DNA of 64,000 nt from Symbiodinium microadriaticum. Lineage: Eukaryota; Sar; Dinophyceae; Suessiales; Symbiodiniaceae. This document shows positions 37,563 through 49,530 of the stretch, piece by piece (the stretch's first letter is position 1; each line of letters begins with the position of its first letter). The stretch spans positions 149,254-213,253 of the forward strand of contig LSRX01000754.1 of NCBI GenBank assembly GCA_001939145.1. Direction: 5' to 3'. A program made the position numbers and the translations under genes. The notes below the pieces were generated by a model that was not told the origin of the DNA, searched no databases, and was given only the letters and a program-made list of their open reading frames with translations.

Positions 37563-40500
37563 CTAAACCCGGCAGTCTGAACCATCGCCAGTTCTTTGCG
37601 AGTGGCGCGCCGGGACCCGGGGTCTCTGTCTCCTCGCAGTACGCCGGCAACAATGTGTCTTGCTCTCCCGGAGCTCTAAGACTCTACACCATCCCACGTG
37701 GAGCGACCACGATATGCGGCACATTAGGCACTCAGCTTCGACCGCTTTTTGCTCCTTGCGCAGCTTGGATGCCACCAAATTCCGGCCGGCGGATCCGAAA
37801 CTGAACTTTGGGGGCCGCTGGAAGGTCCTCGGAATGGAGCCTTTCTGTCTAAACGACATAGATGTTGGCTGCTGCAGGGAGTTTCAATCTTTGGTCACTG
37901 TCAATGCACGCACATCCTTGCAGTGAACTTTGGCTCTCTCTCTCTCTCTCTCGCTTCAATATCATGATCCGACTACTAGACTGCATCTCGGGGGCTTCGC
38001 CGCTGTTTCGGCAGCCGACACCTGCCCAACAGAATCGCAGCAAGATGCTATAAGAACTTAAGAAATGCCCCCGTGCCTCGTAGGTGCCAGGCCCTGGCCT
38101 GGAGAGCGACTGAGAGGTGGGACCAAAGGCTGCTTTCTCCTGGACTGCGGCTGGGGCACACGGGCCGTGGCCGTGCGAGCTGGTCGGGGCAGCGTTCGGC
38201 GAAGGACCACTTGGGGGCCTCGCAGGAAACTCCGACTTATCTCATTCAATTTTGCGGCAGAAACACGCATGTCCGCCTTTTTATGGTGCGATAAGCAAGT
38301 GGTCAGCGGGTGGCACACGCCTCGACTTCGCACATGAGGCTTCTGCTAAGAGGCTTGTGTGGGGGGGAAAAGTTTCTTAAAGGTGGCCCTTGACAAGCAT
38401 GTCCAGACAAAAACTTGGAGAGCGAACACATCCTGCGCGAATTGCATGAACTCTTTCTGCACCGACCGTCTAGGAGCGGAATCCATGGCTGCTTGCGCGG
38501 CTGTCTTGGCGGAACCTTAGCCTGAATAATGCCAGGGAACGTTGCAACCTTCCTGGAAGTACGAAGGCAGCGGACTCCACTGACGCCTGCTGCAATACAG
38601 ACACGTCGCTCCAAAAACACGGAGGGGTGAGTTCGGTGTGTTGTAAGGGATCTTGGGAGAGAGCTTGGACACCTGCCGTCTCCTCTACTACTAAAGAAAG
38701 ATGTTTCAACTGACGAAGATGCTAAAGGCATCGAAGAACGCTCTCAACTGTCAATAATTTCACTGATCACCAAATACAACATGCCCCTGTATCGTGCTGA
38801 CATGCGACGATTTGACTTGCGAATTCTCAGACGTAGGTTGATGAATGCAGCTCCTCGCAGCTTTCGCCGTGCCTCTGACAGCCGCCCGGGCAAAGCTGCC
38901 TTTGAACTGCCGAAGGTATCTACAGTTCTACCTGACACAACATGCGTCGCGCTGGTGGAGTCAAGCGTCTTTAAAATCCAACGAGCTTGTCTTGTGAAGC
39001 TGAGCGAAGGTTGCTGCAGCCTGTGTGGCGGGGGCGGAGTCATGGTGAGTCTTGCTGAGCCCGCGGAGCCCTTTGACCGAAAGCACACAAGTCCAAGAGC
39101 CAAATGCAGCCAGGCTGGAGCTGCATCTGAGCTGCATCGGAGTACCACGTGTAGAGCTCTTAGAGTCGGCGTCAAAATTATTTGTTCATGCTGCTTATGT
39201 TTTTGAACTAGCGCGTCCCCTATCGTTTTCCGAGGAATTCGCCTAAGGCACTTGCAGGGACCAAAGTATAAGTAACCCTATCGTTTAGCGCGTCCCCTAC
39301 CGATCTTGGGAGTTCTGGCTCAACAACTACCCTCTACACTAAACTACATTAACGATAATTTTGACCCCATCTCTCTTAGACGTAGACTTCCTGAGTGACT
39401 GAGTGAGAGTTCCAAGTTGCCTTGGCTTTGCTGGCCGCTCCACCAAAGCTCGCGAGGATACCAGTCTCCATCGCCACGAAACAGGGGTGAATCTGCTTGA
39501 GTTTACAGTGATTTCTTTCTCAGGCCAGTGTGAGCCAGGCAGAGTTGCTGCTGGTACATGAAAGGCATGCGCGCCTGCCACAAGTTCCCCCACATCTGGT
39601 AGAGCCAGGAACAACAGAAAGAAGACGATCCATTTCTGGAAGCACTGCGAAGCTAAGCAAAACCAACCAACAATGCTTGCTTCCAAGTCGTACTACATTC
39701 AGAAACACTCGACAGAAATACAAACAACCTCCAGACTGCTGAAACTACCTAGTTCCAGCATTGGGGTAGCATCATTTGTCTCCTCTGCTTACTTGCCAAT
39801 TTTGCGCGAGCTGAGCTTCTGCTCAAGCGCCGCAGTGGTCAGCCAAGCAGATTTGCATTATGGAGCTAAGAAGGCTTACGACAGGCGCGGAGCCGCTGAA
39901 TGCCTCGCCCAAAAGGTAGCTCGAACGGGCTCAGGGGTCAGGGATCCCCCAAACACTCGTCCGTGTCCTGGGTTCAAGGCGCGTCTCGAACGAGTGTCGC
40001 GCTTCGAAAATTGGCGAGCCCTGCAATGACTTTGGTCTGGGCCAGAATCAGCCAGAAGCCCACACTGCGTGCTTTTCGCTTTGAGCGATCCACACTAAGC
40101 AAAACGAAGCCAAACCCCCGACACCCGAGTGTCAGGCGCGAAACTCTTCTGCAAAAGGCGGGGCTCAAATCTTCTTCAGGTTCCAGTGCACGAAGAGCAT
40201 GGAGAAGCACTCTCCGAAGATTCCACGAAGCGAAGGAGCTGGCAGGATGCGAAGAAGGGTGCAAATCAAGACATCCCATCAAAGGCCCAGCCCGCAAACG
40301 AGTTGAAGTCACAGGCCTGTCTCGGGAGTTGACAGCTTTGGCGGGGGTGCTGTGCACTTGGCCTCCGCATCCTCATTTTGATCATGTGCGAGTGCGGCTT
40401 CATCACTGGGTGTACACTCACAGTGAAGGCACAAGCTGCACGCACGCCTCGTTGAGTGTGTTCTTCAAGTCCTGCCGGAATGTCTCGGAAGGGCCATGCT

Positions 40501-40989
40501 GGCCCCACAGGAATGACCGTCGCTCTCTGACAAGGCGTGACAGTCTATGTGAACGCGCACACAAAAAGAACTTCACCATCAATCAGCCTCAAGGAAAGTC
40601 GTGCCGACCGGCGGACAAGAAGAGAACACGCAAAGCTGCCACAAATTCTGGTGGCCAGCAAGAAACAGAATGTGTTGCGGGGGTGGACTCCAGGATGCTC
40701 TCTAGTCTATGTGGTCGGGCGCTCCAGCAAGATTCTTTTTTGCATTCTTCAGAAGAGTGGGGATGGACAAAGGTCAGTTTGTGGGATGCTCTGCGCGGTC
40801 GCCAGGGATACTGTGCGGAAACCGGGGGTTCTGGATGTAGGAAGGCAAACGAGGACCAGAAGTGTGCGAGAAGAAGGCTTCTAAATGGTATCAACCCCGC
40901 AGCGAGTCTGAGGGAAACACGCAAACCTGCTCTCCTTCCCCTCTCTCTGCCTTACCTGCACAGGAATCGCAGCGAGAGCACGTGAACGC

Positions 40990-41375
40990 AAGTGTTCTGT
41001 TCCTCCTCTTGCGAGGTCTCGCTCTCCTTCTCACACTCTATTGCCTGCTTCGAGTTGAGTTCTCCCCCTTCGCCCGAGGAGGCGCTGCAGGCCTCCTACC
41101 CTATCCCTCCTTCTTCCTGCGCGTCAGCCGAATGAAACTCCCTCCCTCCCTCCCTCCCTCCCTCCCCCTCTTCTTCAACACAGTCAGAGAGTGGGCAAGC
41201 GCGCCCCCTCCCGCACCCTCCTCCTTCAGCACAGACAAGGGAAAGTGCACGCACTCTCCCTGCGCTCCCCCTCTCTCTCTCTCTTCTTCTTCTTTGTTCA
41301 GGTTAAGGGAGCGTGCGAGGCTCCCCGGCCCATAGGGCCCCCCTTGTTTCCGGGGCTTTCGGGGAGAATGCTGTA

Positions 41376-41458
<83 letters not shown>

Positions 41459-41640
41459 GCTCTCTCTCTCTCTCGCTTCCTTCCTTCCTTCCTTCCTTCC
41501 TTCCTCCCTCCCTTCCTTCCTTCCTTCCTTCCTTCCACCCGGTTCAGGTCTGCCCTTTCTTTCGACAGGGTTATGGGCGAGGGGGAACTCCCCCTGCCCT
41601 CTCTCTCATTCTCTCTCTCTCTCCCACGCTCCCAGTGTCT
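40990..41640. repeat. Pyrimidine-rich region with (CT)n, (CCCT)n and (CTTC)n
   Basis: The plus strand is almost all C and T over several hundred bases, with (CCCT)n near 41131-41165, (CT)n near 41376-41475 and CTTC/CCTT near 41476-41535. It lies just downstream (minus strand) of the alcohol dehydrogenase gene. Confidence 0.9.
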
Positions 41641-41736
41641 TTTTCTATAGCTGCTGGGTCTCGCGCGCACACACCATGCGTGGGGACAATTGCCAATATG
41701 ATTCACTCTGCAATGATGGTTCACAGGCAGCACATT

Positions 41737-44700
41737 TCACTCCAAGTCCGTCTGTGTGTCTCCCAGATTCCAACATCCGAACCGACCCAAGACCCAAAAG
41801 CCATCTAGGAACTCTGCATCATTGGTACCGGTACAGGCCGCACACGGACAAGCAATCCACTGAAGGTCCAGGACATACCGCAGGCCCTGATCATTGCTTG
41901 AGTCCAACTCTTCGTAGATCTTGCCCAGCTCCCAAACTGGACAAATCCTTGCAAATGGGCACGATGCAGCAGCATAAAGAGGTGGCTTCCGCAAGTCGCT
42001 TCTCTCATGTGCATGTCGTAGTTCTTTAAAATTCTGCCCCAAGGGGGGGGAAGGGACGAAAGCTTCTGGGGAGGAAGAGGACGGAGATGGGTGATACTCC
42101 TTTTTCACTTGCTGCTGCACGTCCCCCCCCCCGGCACCAGGCATCATAAGCATCATCGGGGTCCCGTTTCTCCAAAAAACATCTCTGCTGGAGTTTCGCG
42201 TGCAGCCCCGAAAACGAGCCCACGCGGCCCACGCCTGAAAGGGGGTGGCTCGAAAACGGAAGGCGTTTTGGGACAGTTTCTGGGTGGTCCTCCCCCACAC
42301 CCCCTATAGCTGATCAGCAAAGCTGGGTCTCATCACGAGCTGCCTGTAGACTGTAGTTTGGCTCTCTTCAACCAAGGCACTTGTGATCCAAGACAATGTT
42401 ATGCTTAGCGCAAAGGTCGATGATTTCCTGCGTGGACTGGACGCCGCCGATCATCGAGGCTGCCAGGGAACAAGGGGCACTTCCACAAGGAGCAAAGACA
42501 AGACAATGTGGAGCCTCATAGGAAAAGCGATCTGAAGGGTGGCTAAGTAAGCTCGGATGAGCTGACCATGCCTGACATTGTGGATCTGCCGCCGGTGATG
42601 GCATCTACGATTATAGCGCCACCGAAGGCGTTGGAGATACCGATCAAGACCTGAGCGGCAGCTCTCAGACTTGACGTCCACGTACGCAGTGGGCTCTCTG
42701 CGAGTCTTTGCAGGCTGGGCACGCACTTTCCGTCAACGGCAGCCAGCTTCTGATATTGCGTGTAGTCCTTGGACCGATACAGCGGCAACATCTGGGAGCT
42801 GTGTTGTGGCAGCTGCTAGAGGATGGTCTTCCTGCTCTCTGTGACAACGCCTGTGGGTCTTCCTTGAAAAGTCAATCGATCCTCCTTTGGTACGAGAAAG
42901 GAAATTGAAGGATGTGAATGCAGTTGCCCTCCAAATGTACGGGTCCACACACTATGATTCGAAGGTACCCCCTGCTACACTCCCAAGGACATCTCAACGG
43001 ACTGGCTTCTGCCTAGCCAAGAAGCATGTTCGGTTGGTATGGTGTCCAGCACCAAATCGAAAGATTGGCATGCCGCTTGCATTTGCTCCGGAGACGTGGA
43101 TGAGATGAATCCTGAGAACTCCACGGGCTGTGCCGCTCCTCTATGCTATGTCAGCTCTGCCCGGATGTTGCAGCTAGTTGGAGCATGTGTGATGGCACGA
43201 AGACGGCGACGCTTACCGAGAGAAAACAGGCCACTTCCCATGTCCGTTACAATCAAGGTCCGTCACTAGCTGGCACGACGTGTAACTTTGCGTCAAGCCA
43301 CCATCTGCACCACTCTTCTCCGCCAAAGCTTTCTTCTTCTCGCCACGAGAAATGGCCGTGACCTGGCAGCCCATGGCCTGCCACGAGATTTTACGTGGAC
43401 ATCTTCTCGTGGGCGAGAACCCAGAGTTTGCAACCGTTTGAGGCCCGGCATCAAACAAGTTGCCTAAAGCCCATACCGACGGGTACGCTTCTCCCTCTAC
43501 CAAACACGACGAACAAGGCAAAGAGTGAGACACACCGCATGACACCATCTCATGGAAGATGGAACTCAACATCCGCAACGGTGTGGGAAGCCGACGGGCC
43601 CGCAAGCACATCGCTTCACACTGCCCAAGCCAGGTTTCGGATCGCTTTGTGGGGCTGTGTGACATGGGACATCAGATGCGCCTTGGCGACTTTGATTCCA
43701 GTCCTAAGCTGCCAAACTGCCAAACTCTTGGCAAGTCAAGTTAAGAGTAACGGCTGTCCGCTCTACTGAAGCAAGACTTGCCACAAGGACACTGCTGCAA
43801 AACTTTGCGATGCACACCACGAGCATGCAACGATTGCACAATAATGCGAGGTTCAACGACGAAGAAGCTTGGGCACTGGAAGCATGCTCATGAACAGCAG
43901 AGACTTTGACCACACATGCGGAATGAGGACACAGAGGGATGAATGAGAAAGATGTAAGATAATACCGACCGAAAGGTTCACAACTTTTGCAGACATGACC
44001 ATGACTCGCAACACAACTATGAACATCCAAAGCAGACAGTGCAGAGAAGAAGTACAACATGACGTAGAGAAACGAATCTGAAACAACAAGCGAAACACGG
44101 GGACACAGCACTTTGGATATGTTCCTCATGAGTTCATGACGTTTGCTGCTGTAGATATGAACGTCGCTGGCTTCTTGATTCTTGATTGCTGACGGCTGTG
44201 TTGGTAGCATTTGCATCCAAGTGTCATGCCCAAACCTCCCAAGCCGACAACTGCCACCTCAGATCTTCCAGACCCTACCATACTAGTCGAAAGAGTGAAC
44301 CCCACTGGTAACCCCACTTAACATCAACAAAACCCTGTGACAGTGATGTCATGTGATGTCCACAGGCAATACGTAATTTTGGTTGAAGCCGTTGACGACG
44401 TGCTTTCGTTGATGCCGTTGACGCCGTGACGCCGCGCCTGTGACGCCGTTGATGCCACTGACGCCGTGGACGCCGGTGACGCTCTTCTTGATGCCGTTGA
44501 CGCCGCTGACGCCGTTGACGCCGCTGAAGCCGTTGACGCCGTTGATGCCGTAGTTTTGGCTGACACCGTTCACGTCTTCACGCTCGTCGCGTCTTCGCGC
44601 AAAAACTGACATCTTCACAGTGGGGCCCTAAACCCTATATGTCCAAGGGACCCAACAGGCAGACCCTCGGGCTTCGGAAACCTTGAACTCCGAAAATGCA

Positions 44701-47183
44701 TGGAGCTTTGGACTGACGGGGTGCCTTTGATTTTTGAAGCAGGTCTAGGACAAACCTTCGACTCTAAGGATGGAGCCTTAGGCTGATGTCGCGCCCCTGG
44801 TTGTTAAAGCCGAACTCTTACAAAATTTGATTTCCGAGGATTGAGCCCTGGACGAATGGCGCGCCTCTGATTTCCAAATCACAACTCCTACAAACCTTGA
44901 ACTCCGAGGATGGAGCCTTGGACTGATTGGGAGCACCCCGGGTTTCTAAAGCATATTTCTTATACAAACCCTGAACGGCATGCGAGGATGGAGTCTAGGA
45001 CTGATGGCGCGCCCCTCTTCTTTTTCCCATCAGAGATCGGAACTCTTACAAAGCAGAGGATTGAATGCAGACACCGTTGACGCCGCTGACGCCGTGACGT
45101 CGTCGCGCAAAACTCGCGTCGTCATGTCGTCGCGACAAAACTCACATCGTCGCGTCGTCCTCCCCAAAAGTATGCACCGCTACGGCCATCAATGAAAACC
45201 CTGGCTGGGTACGAGCCTTGCTGGACGGACCAGCCTTCCAATAACGCAAGGGTTCATACCTCGGATGACACCGCCTCTGCTGCAGTAAGTGGCAAGGAGG
45301 TCATGCTTCGTCCGATCGGAGCTAAGGCTATCCATTGTAAGATGCCAGAGGTACATGGTGACACCTGCACACATCACCGGACCAGCACTTGCCAATGGAT
45401 AATTCTTGGGAATGAGGATTGCAAAGTGCTCGTGCACCTTGGTCGAAAGCTCTTGTAGACTCTGACCGCTTGTTGGATTAGCCTCAACATTTCCAAACCA
45501 GGGCCGGCACCACCATCTTGGTGCAATAACCTCCCATGGTTACTCCACCGGTTGGATACGTCGCAGCTCGGCCGTGCAGGTCCTGGCAAGTGCTTGGCAC
45601 ACAAGGCACCTCTCCTGCACCACGCTCTTGGAGATACCCATCAGGCCGACTTGTTGAATGTATCAACTTCCAACGAACAGCTGCCGGGAACATGCAGATG
45701 CAAGGCAGGAAGCGGAAGTTACCCTGCTTGCTGCAGCGGGACAACAGGTGCATCTGGACCTCCTACATGTATCTGCGTTCTTTTGCTTGAACAGCTGTCC
45801 TTCCCCTGATATGTGGCTGTGTTCTGCTTGCGGCACCTGTCTCAAGCACATGCAATGTCGACAAGCCGATGTGCATGACTCTATGTGAGTATGCATGCAG
45901 CGTACTCTTGCTGTATGCATAGTGCGTTTGCTTACTGTCGCAGTCAGCGAGGCCAAAATTGCATGAGACCGAGCTGAGGAGCAGGTTCTCATTGCCCTTC
46001 TTGCACCCCGTGCACTTCATGCAAGAGTCCACCATGCAGCCGACGCCCACATGGTCACCTAATTGGGAGCGCATATGTCGTTTCTACAAACTGAACGGCC
46101 GGGCAGACAGACTTCCAGGTCAGACTCCATATATCACCGGTTTTAATCATTGAAAAGGCAAGAAAGAAGCCCAAGTATGCCTGGGCGAAGACATTTTCTG
46201 CTTGAGTTGCCACGTTGCGCATTGCTCCCTCCCACTGTCGTCTTCTCTTCAATTGGGATCCCCCCGTTTTCTGGCCCTTGGAAATCCTGCGCCATTGTAA
46301 CTAAGATAGATGTTGGTGTTGCTGAACCCTGGGTTAACAAAGGAAGCAACGACGACGCCGAGAATGACCACAAATGATCACCAGCGCTATTCCCAACTCC
46401 CAAGGCTATCAGCACTGGCACTCTCTCTGCAGCAAGGCTAATCGCCGACACAGTTGCCAACCTTGACCTTGGTCACCTTGGATCCAACTCTAGTGCACCT
46501 TGGCTGATAAGGTCAATGTCGCGCAGCCAAGGACTGGGCGTTCGTACATTTTCGCACAAACCATTACAACTCATGAAACCTAATTCACTTAATCTGCGAG
46601 CTTCGATTCGGTCCGCCTAGCCGGAACTCACACCCCTTTCCCGAACTCCCACAAGATGCTGTCACGGTAGGCTAGCTATCAGACTATCACTCGCAGTTTC
46701 AAAGAAGCAGCTTAGGTAGATAGTGTTTACAACTCGAAATTCCTCATGAAGTCTTCAGACGAGGGACACACCTACTAGTTCATGGCCTGGAACGCATGGG
46801 TACACAGTCGCCTGCAGACCTGCCACGCGTATCAGGTGGAGCTCAGGGGAACGCTATTCTTCACGGTCGCGCCTCCAACATGGTTCGCTGCGATGTGCAA
46901 GTCCGTGTGACAAACCCCACCTCAGTGGAAGACACAACACTGCTTGAAATTCAGGCTTGAAAGAGACTGAAGTTGTGGAAGAACGAGAAGGAGGATTGTT
47001 CGAAGACCCGCTGAATGCGCTACACGTAAATTCACAGTAGACATTCACCGGAGACCGGCCACAGTAGACCATGTCGATCAGCACATCCTCGTCTCCGAGA
47101 GGACGCCTCTTCATCTTCATGGGCTTGAAGTCGCAAGACGGGTCTTTGCAGGCCATGACCATCATGTCCACGGGCTCAGCCAT
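41737..47183 (-). CDS. NADP-type zinc alcohol dehydrogenase (cinnamyl ADH-like family)
   Basis: Minus-strand exons with phase carried across almost all junctions: 47183-47063 (start Met, MACKDPSCDFKPMKMKRRPL), 46920-46871 (GVCHTDLHIAANH), 46811-46768 (YPCVPGHELVG), 46498-46458 (VGSKVTKVKVG), 46058-45983 (HVGVGCMVDSCMKCTGCKKG), 45836-45800 (CRKQNTATYQGK), 45582-45511 (ATYPTGGVTMGGYCTKMV), 45437-45355 (HEHFAILIPKNYPLASAGPV), a short piece near 44315, 44274-44226 (EVAVVGLGGLG), 43703-43682, 43377-43302 (AMGCQVTAISRGEKKKALAE), 43111-43026 (FDLVLDTIPTEH), 42767-42723, 42650-42590, 42459-42381 (SMIGGVQSTQEIIDLCAKHN) and 41947-41737 (LGKIYEELDSSNDQGLRYVL to a stop). Catalytic zinc ligands (C in GVCHTD, H/E in GHE, C in GCMVDS) and the structural CX2CX2CX7C are present. 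The GLGGLG loop with S-R after strand 2 suggests NADP(H). It reduces aldehydes to alcohols in the cytosol by family knowledge. The tail after RYVLDL is about 40 residues longer than usual. Confidence 0.95.
42120..42305. repeat. Possible dispersed repeat
   Basis: Begins with CATCATAAGCATCATCGGGG and ends near CCCTATAG. A similar, diverged start (CATCATGAGCATCAGCGGGG) and end (CCAATATAGCCCG) occur at about 57041-57150. Lies in the last intron of the alcohol dehydrogenase gene. Confidence 0.35.
44386..44573. repeat. 9-bp minisatellite (GCCGTTGAC)n in an ADH intron
   Basis: About twenty imperfect units of GCCGTTGAC or GCCGCTGAC. A small related patch recurs at about 45078-45100. Confidence 0.85.
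44680..45052. repeat. Tandem repeat of about 70-85 bp, five copies, in an ADH intron
   Basis: Each copy has the order CTTGAACTCCGAGGATGG, AGCCTTGGACTGATGGCGCG and AACTCTTACAAA with divergence between copies. Non-coding by position. Confidence 0.8.
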
Positions 47184-48623
47184 GACGCTTGGCGGTCTGT
47201 GCCTTCAGTTTCCCTTATCTGAGCCGACACGCCTCCCACTGCAGGTGCGGTGTCAGGTGCAGTTCAATTTGCAAGCGCTCCAGTCTAAAAAATTTGGACC
47301 GATGTCGCTGCGCATTGACAGCTCGCGACTGACAGCAGCTGGCCTCTGGGGCTTTGGCAATCCGGCATCGCATGAAGTACCTTTGCCAGCACACTCCCAG
47401 GTGTCAGAGAGGAGCCTACTCTGGCCCTTGAAGATGGCTTGAACTGCAAAGAGCATAAACATGCCTTGTCGAGCAGCAAAGAGTCAGCAGCAACCGGGTC
47501 AACGAGAGAATCACATCAGACTTCCTACGGCTCCGAAACCACGTCACAGCATCAAGATGATACATGATTCTGTAAGGTGATGCACGCCTTCGGCGGTCAA
47601 GAGGTTATACGTCCCTTGCTCTTGGTACACGAGCAAAACTCCAAATCCAGTCGCCGACATGACAAACTCGAGCAGAGTTGTGACAATCGTCAAGTTTGGG
47701 ATTGTGAATGCCATGTGCTGTAGGCGAACTGTTGCAGGGTCCCGGCTCTCCAGAAACCTGGACGCTGGGCGAGGCGGCCACGAAGGTGGTGCAAACCTGA
47801 ACTGTCCGATGGCACATGTGATACGAACCGTTTGGGAAGGCTGGAATGCGAATGCGTATGCATGCACGAGCACTACACTGTTCCACTCTTTGTCACAGAG
47901 CGCTTTAGAACGACGACTGCTTCGCTGCTGTTTCAATCAACATTTCATCACACTCATGCCCATGGCAAAGTAACCTTGCCGACGTTGCAGACGACTAGCA
48001 GTCTCCACAAGTTCTTTGGGCTGCAAGTGGCACCAACACTGCCTCTGGCAAATCTGCTCGACTTCAGCCCCCCCTGTACCTGAAGTCGAGCCGATCGCTC
48101 GCATGTCCCTTTGCACCTGCGGTGCTTCACAACAATCTTCGCGAGTCCGTTCAAAATTTCTCTCGGATCGGGAGCCCGCCGACAAATACCGCCACGAAGC
48201 ATTTCAACAAAGTCTTTGAACGAGCGGTCCACAACCAGTGCCTAAGCAGCTCCTGCACCTGCCAAATTGAAGGGGAAGGTTGCAAGAAACCTCACCTTGC
48301 GCCCAGCGCCGGTCAGGACAGTATGATCGCGGTAGCGTTCACGATGACTGGAAGGGGATTTCGCAGGGAACATATCCATACGGCCATATACGGTTGCTCA
48401 CCAGCATCCCGCAAAGTGTCCAGCAGTACATGTGTCTTGCAAATCTGTTACTTCCGGGATCGTTCAGGAAACAACGGGCGTGACTAATTTTTAAGCCCAA
48501 CAAAATCATTATCCACCTTTTTTTCGATGTTTTGTAATCACCTTTGATGCTTAGCTGCCACATGCTGCCATCATGAGCATCATGTTCTTCTTCCTGCAGC
48601 ATCATGTTTACAGCTTTTCGTTT
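47184..48623. other. Stretch between ADH and SDR genes; weak exon candidates
   Basis: Minus-strand pieces with coding-like composition: TIPNLTIVTTLLEFVMSATG (hydrophobic) at about 47710-47650, SFKDFVEMLRGGICRRAPDP near 48220-48165 and NDPGSNRFARHMYCWTLCGM near 48470-48410. They may be 3' exons of the SDR gene or a separate gene. No family is recognised. Confidence 0.35.
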
Positions 48624-49530
48624 TCACGCGCCTCCTGGGATGTCTGAGTTGCAAGCTGCACCCATGGCCGGCGTCTTGAAAAACAGCTGCGCCAGAGGAC
48701 GCAGCGCCGCATACAACCTAAGTGTCTGCTGTGAATATTGGTAGATTTGCTGGCAGTTTGGGTGGGTGGAAACCTCACCAGGATGGCAGCAGCAGTGGAG
48801 CCTGGGGCACGCTTGGACACTTAGGGCAAGCCACGTGAGCACCACCGGGTGGAAGTCATTGAACACCTCGCAGGAGCGATCAGTAGCGCAGAACCTGTAA
48901 GGAGGGGCAAGCTGCTTACTCTGAGGTGCATGGAATGTCGCGTGTAGTGCTCACGATGATGCACCTGCGTGAGAACTTCACCGGGATGCACGCAGTTCAC
49001 CTGACTCCGGGCTCGCTCGAATCACCACGCTAAGGTCGACATGTCAGATGCCGGGCTCCTTGGCTTTATCTGACGTCTTGTTGCAGATGAGTCACCAGAA
49101 TCCTCGGGCAAAGTTCCATGGCATCTCTCACTCGCTAGACAGTCTCAACGGGCTCCTGCTGCCACGCTGGCGCAAGCGCCACGCCAGCTGCCGGCACATC
49201 ATCAGGTTCGCCAGCTTGGACCTTGTGCTTTGGCAGGCTTGCCTTCGAAAAAATTGCTCCAGTTCATCACTCCATGGGAAGGCCGAATAACATCGGCCAA
49301 TTGAAGGGCAACTAAGTGTTGCCAAATCTCTTCTCGCGGCAAGCTGCGGAAAAAAGGGAGAAGCGCCATCGCCTGAGCCTGCTGCTGGCCGTAAGCTCGA
49401 AACAGTGAATAAGGCTTGGCCTGCGCAGCAGAGGAACATCAACTTCATTTCCTCAGGTTAGGTTCTCCTCTGCTGCAAAGCTGTGGGACCGGGCCAAAAA
49501 CACGTCCCGCATCGAGGGGTCGGCGGCGCA
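48624..49530 (-). CDS. Short-chain dehydrogenase/reductase (retinol-dehydrogenase-like)
   Basis: Two exons are clear: 49221-49156 (SKLANLMMCRQLAWRLRQRG; the SKLAN motif follows the catalytic Tyr in classical SDRs) and 48801-48624 (HPGEVSTHPN then LAQLFFKTPAMGAACN). They join in phase across a GA donor (49155) and an AG acceptor. The order SKLAN / HPGxVxT / KTPxxGA is that of retinol dehydrogenase-type SDRs. Upstream, FLARSHSFAAEEN near 49480 and VGKQPKAPCFRVDF near 49790 may be earlier exons. The TGxxxGIG cofactor motif and the exon with the catalytic Tyr were not found, so the N-terminal half is missing from this annotation. Confidence 0.7.

Larger units (their letters stand above)
35721..41736. 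other. Stretch with repeats and weak exon candidates
   Basis: Candidate minus-strand exons without a family: WNDAAHNRLLRILNEPIRES near 36090-36020 and SETFRQDLKNTLNEACVQLV near 40490-40430. No motif links them to a known gene. The rest is repeats listed separately and unique sequence. Confidence 0.4.

Noticed and set aside
39900-40985. 361-aa plus-strand ORF
   Set aside because: Low-complexity Arg/Ser/Lys-rich composition, no motif, and opposite to all supported genes; a candidate minus-strand exon (ETFRQDLKNTLNEACVQ) overlaps it.
41101-42029. ORFs of 205-238 aa on both strands
   Set aside because: Mostly translated CT/CTTC repeat; the real coding part is the last ADH exon at 41947-41737.
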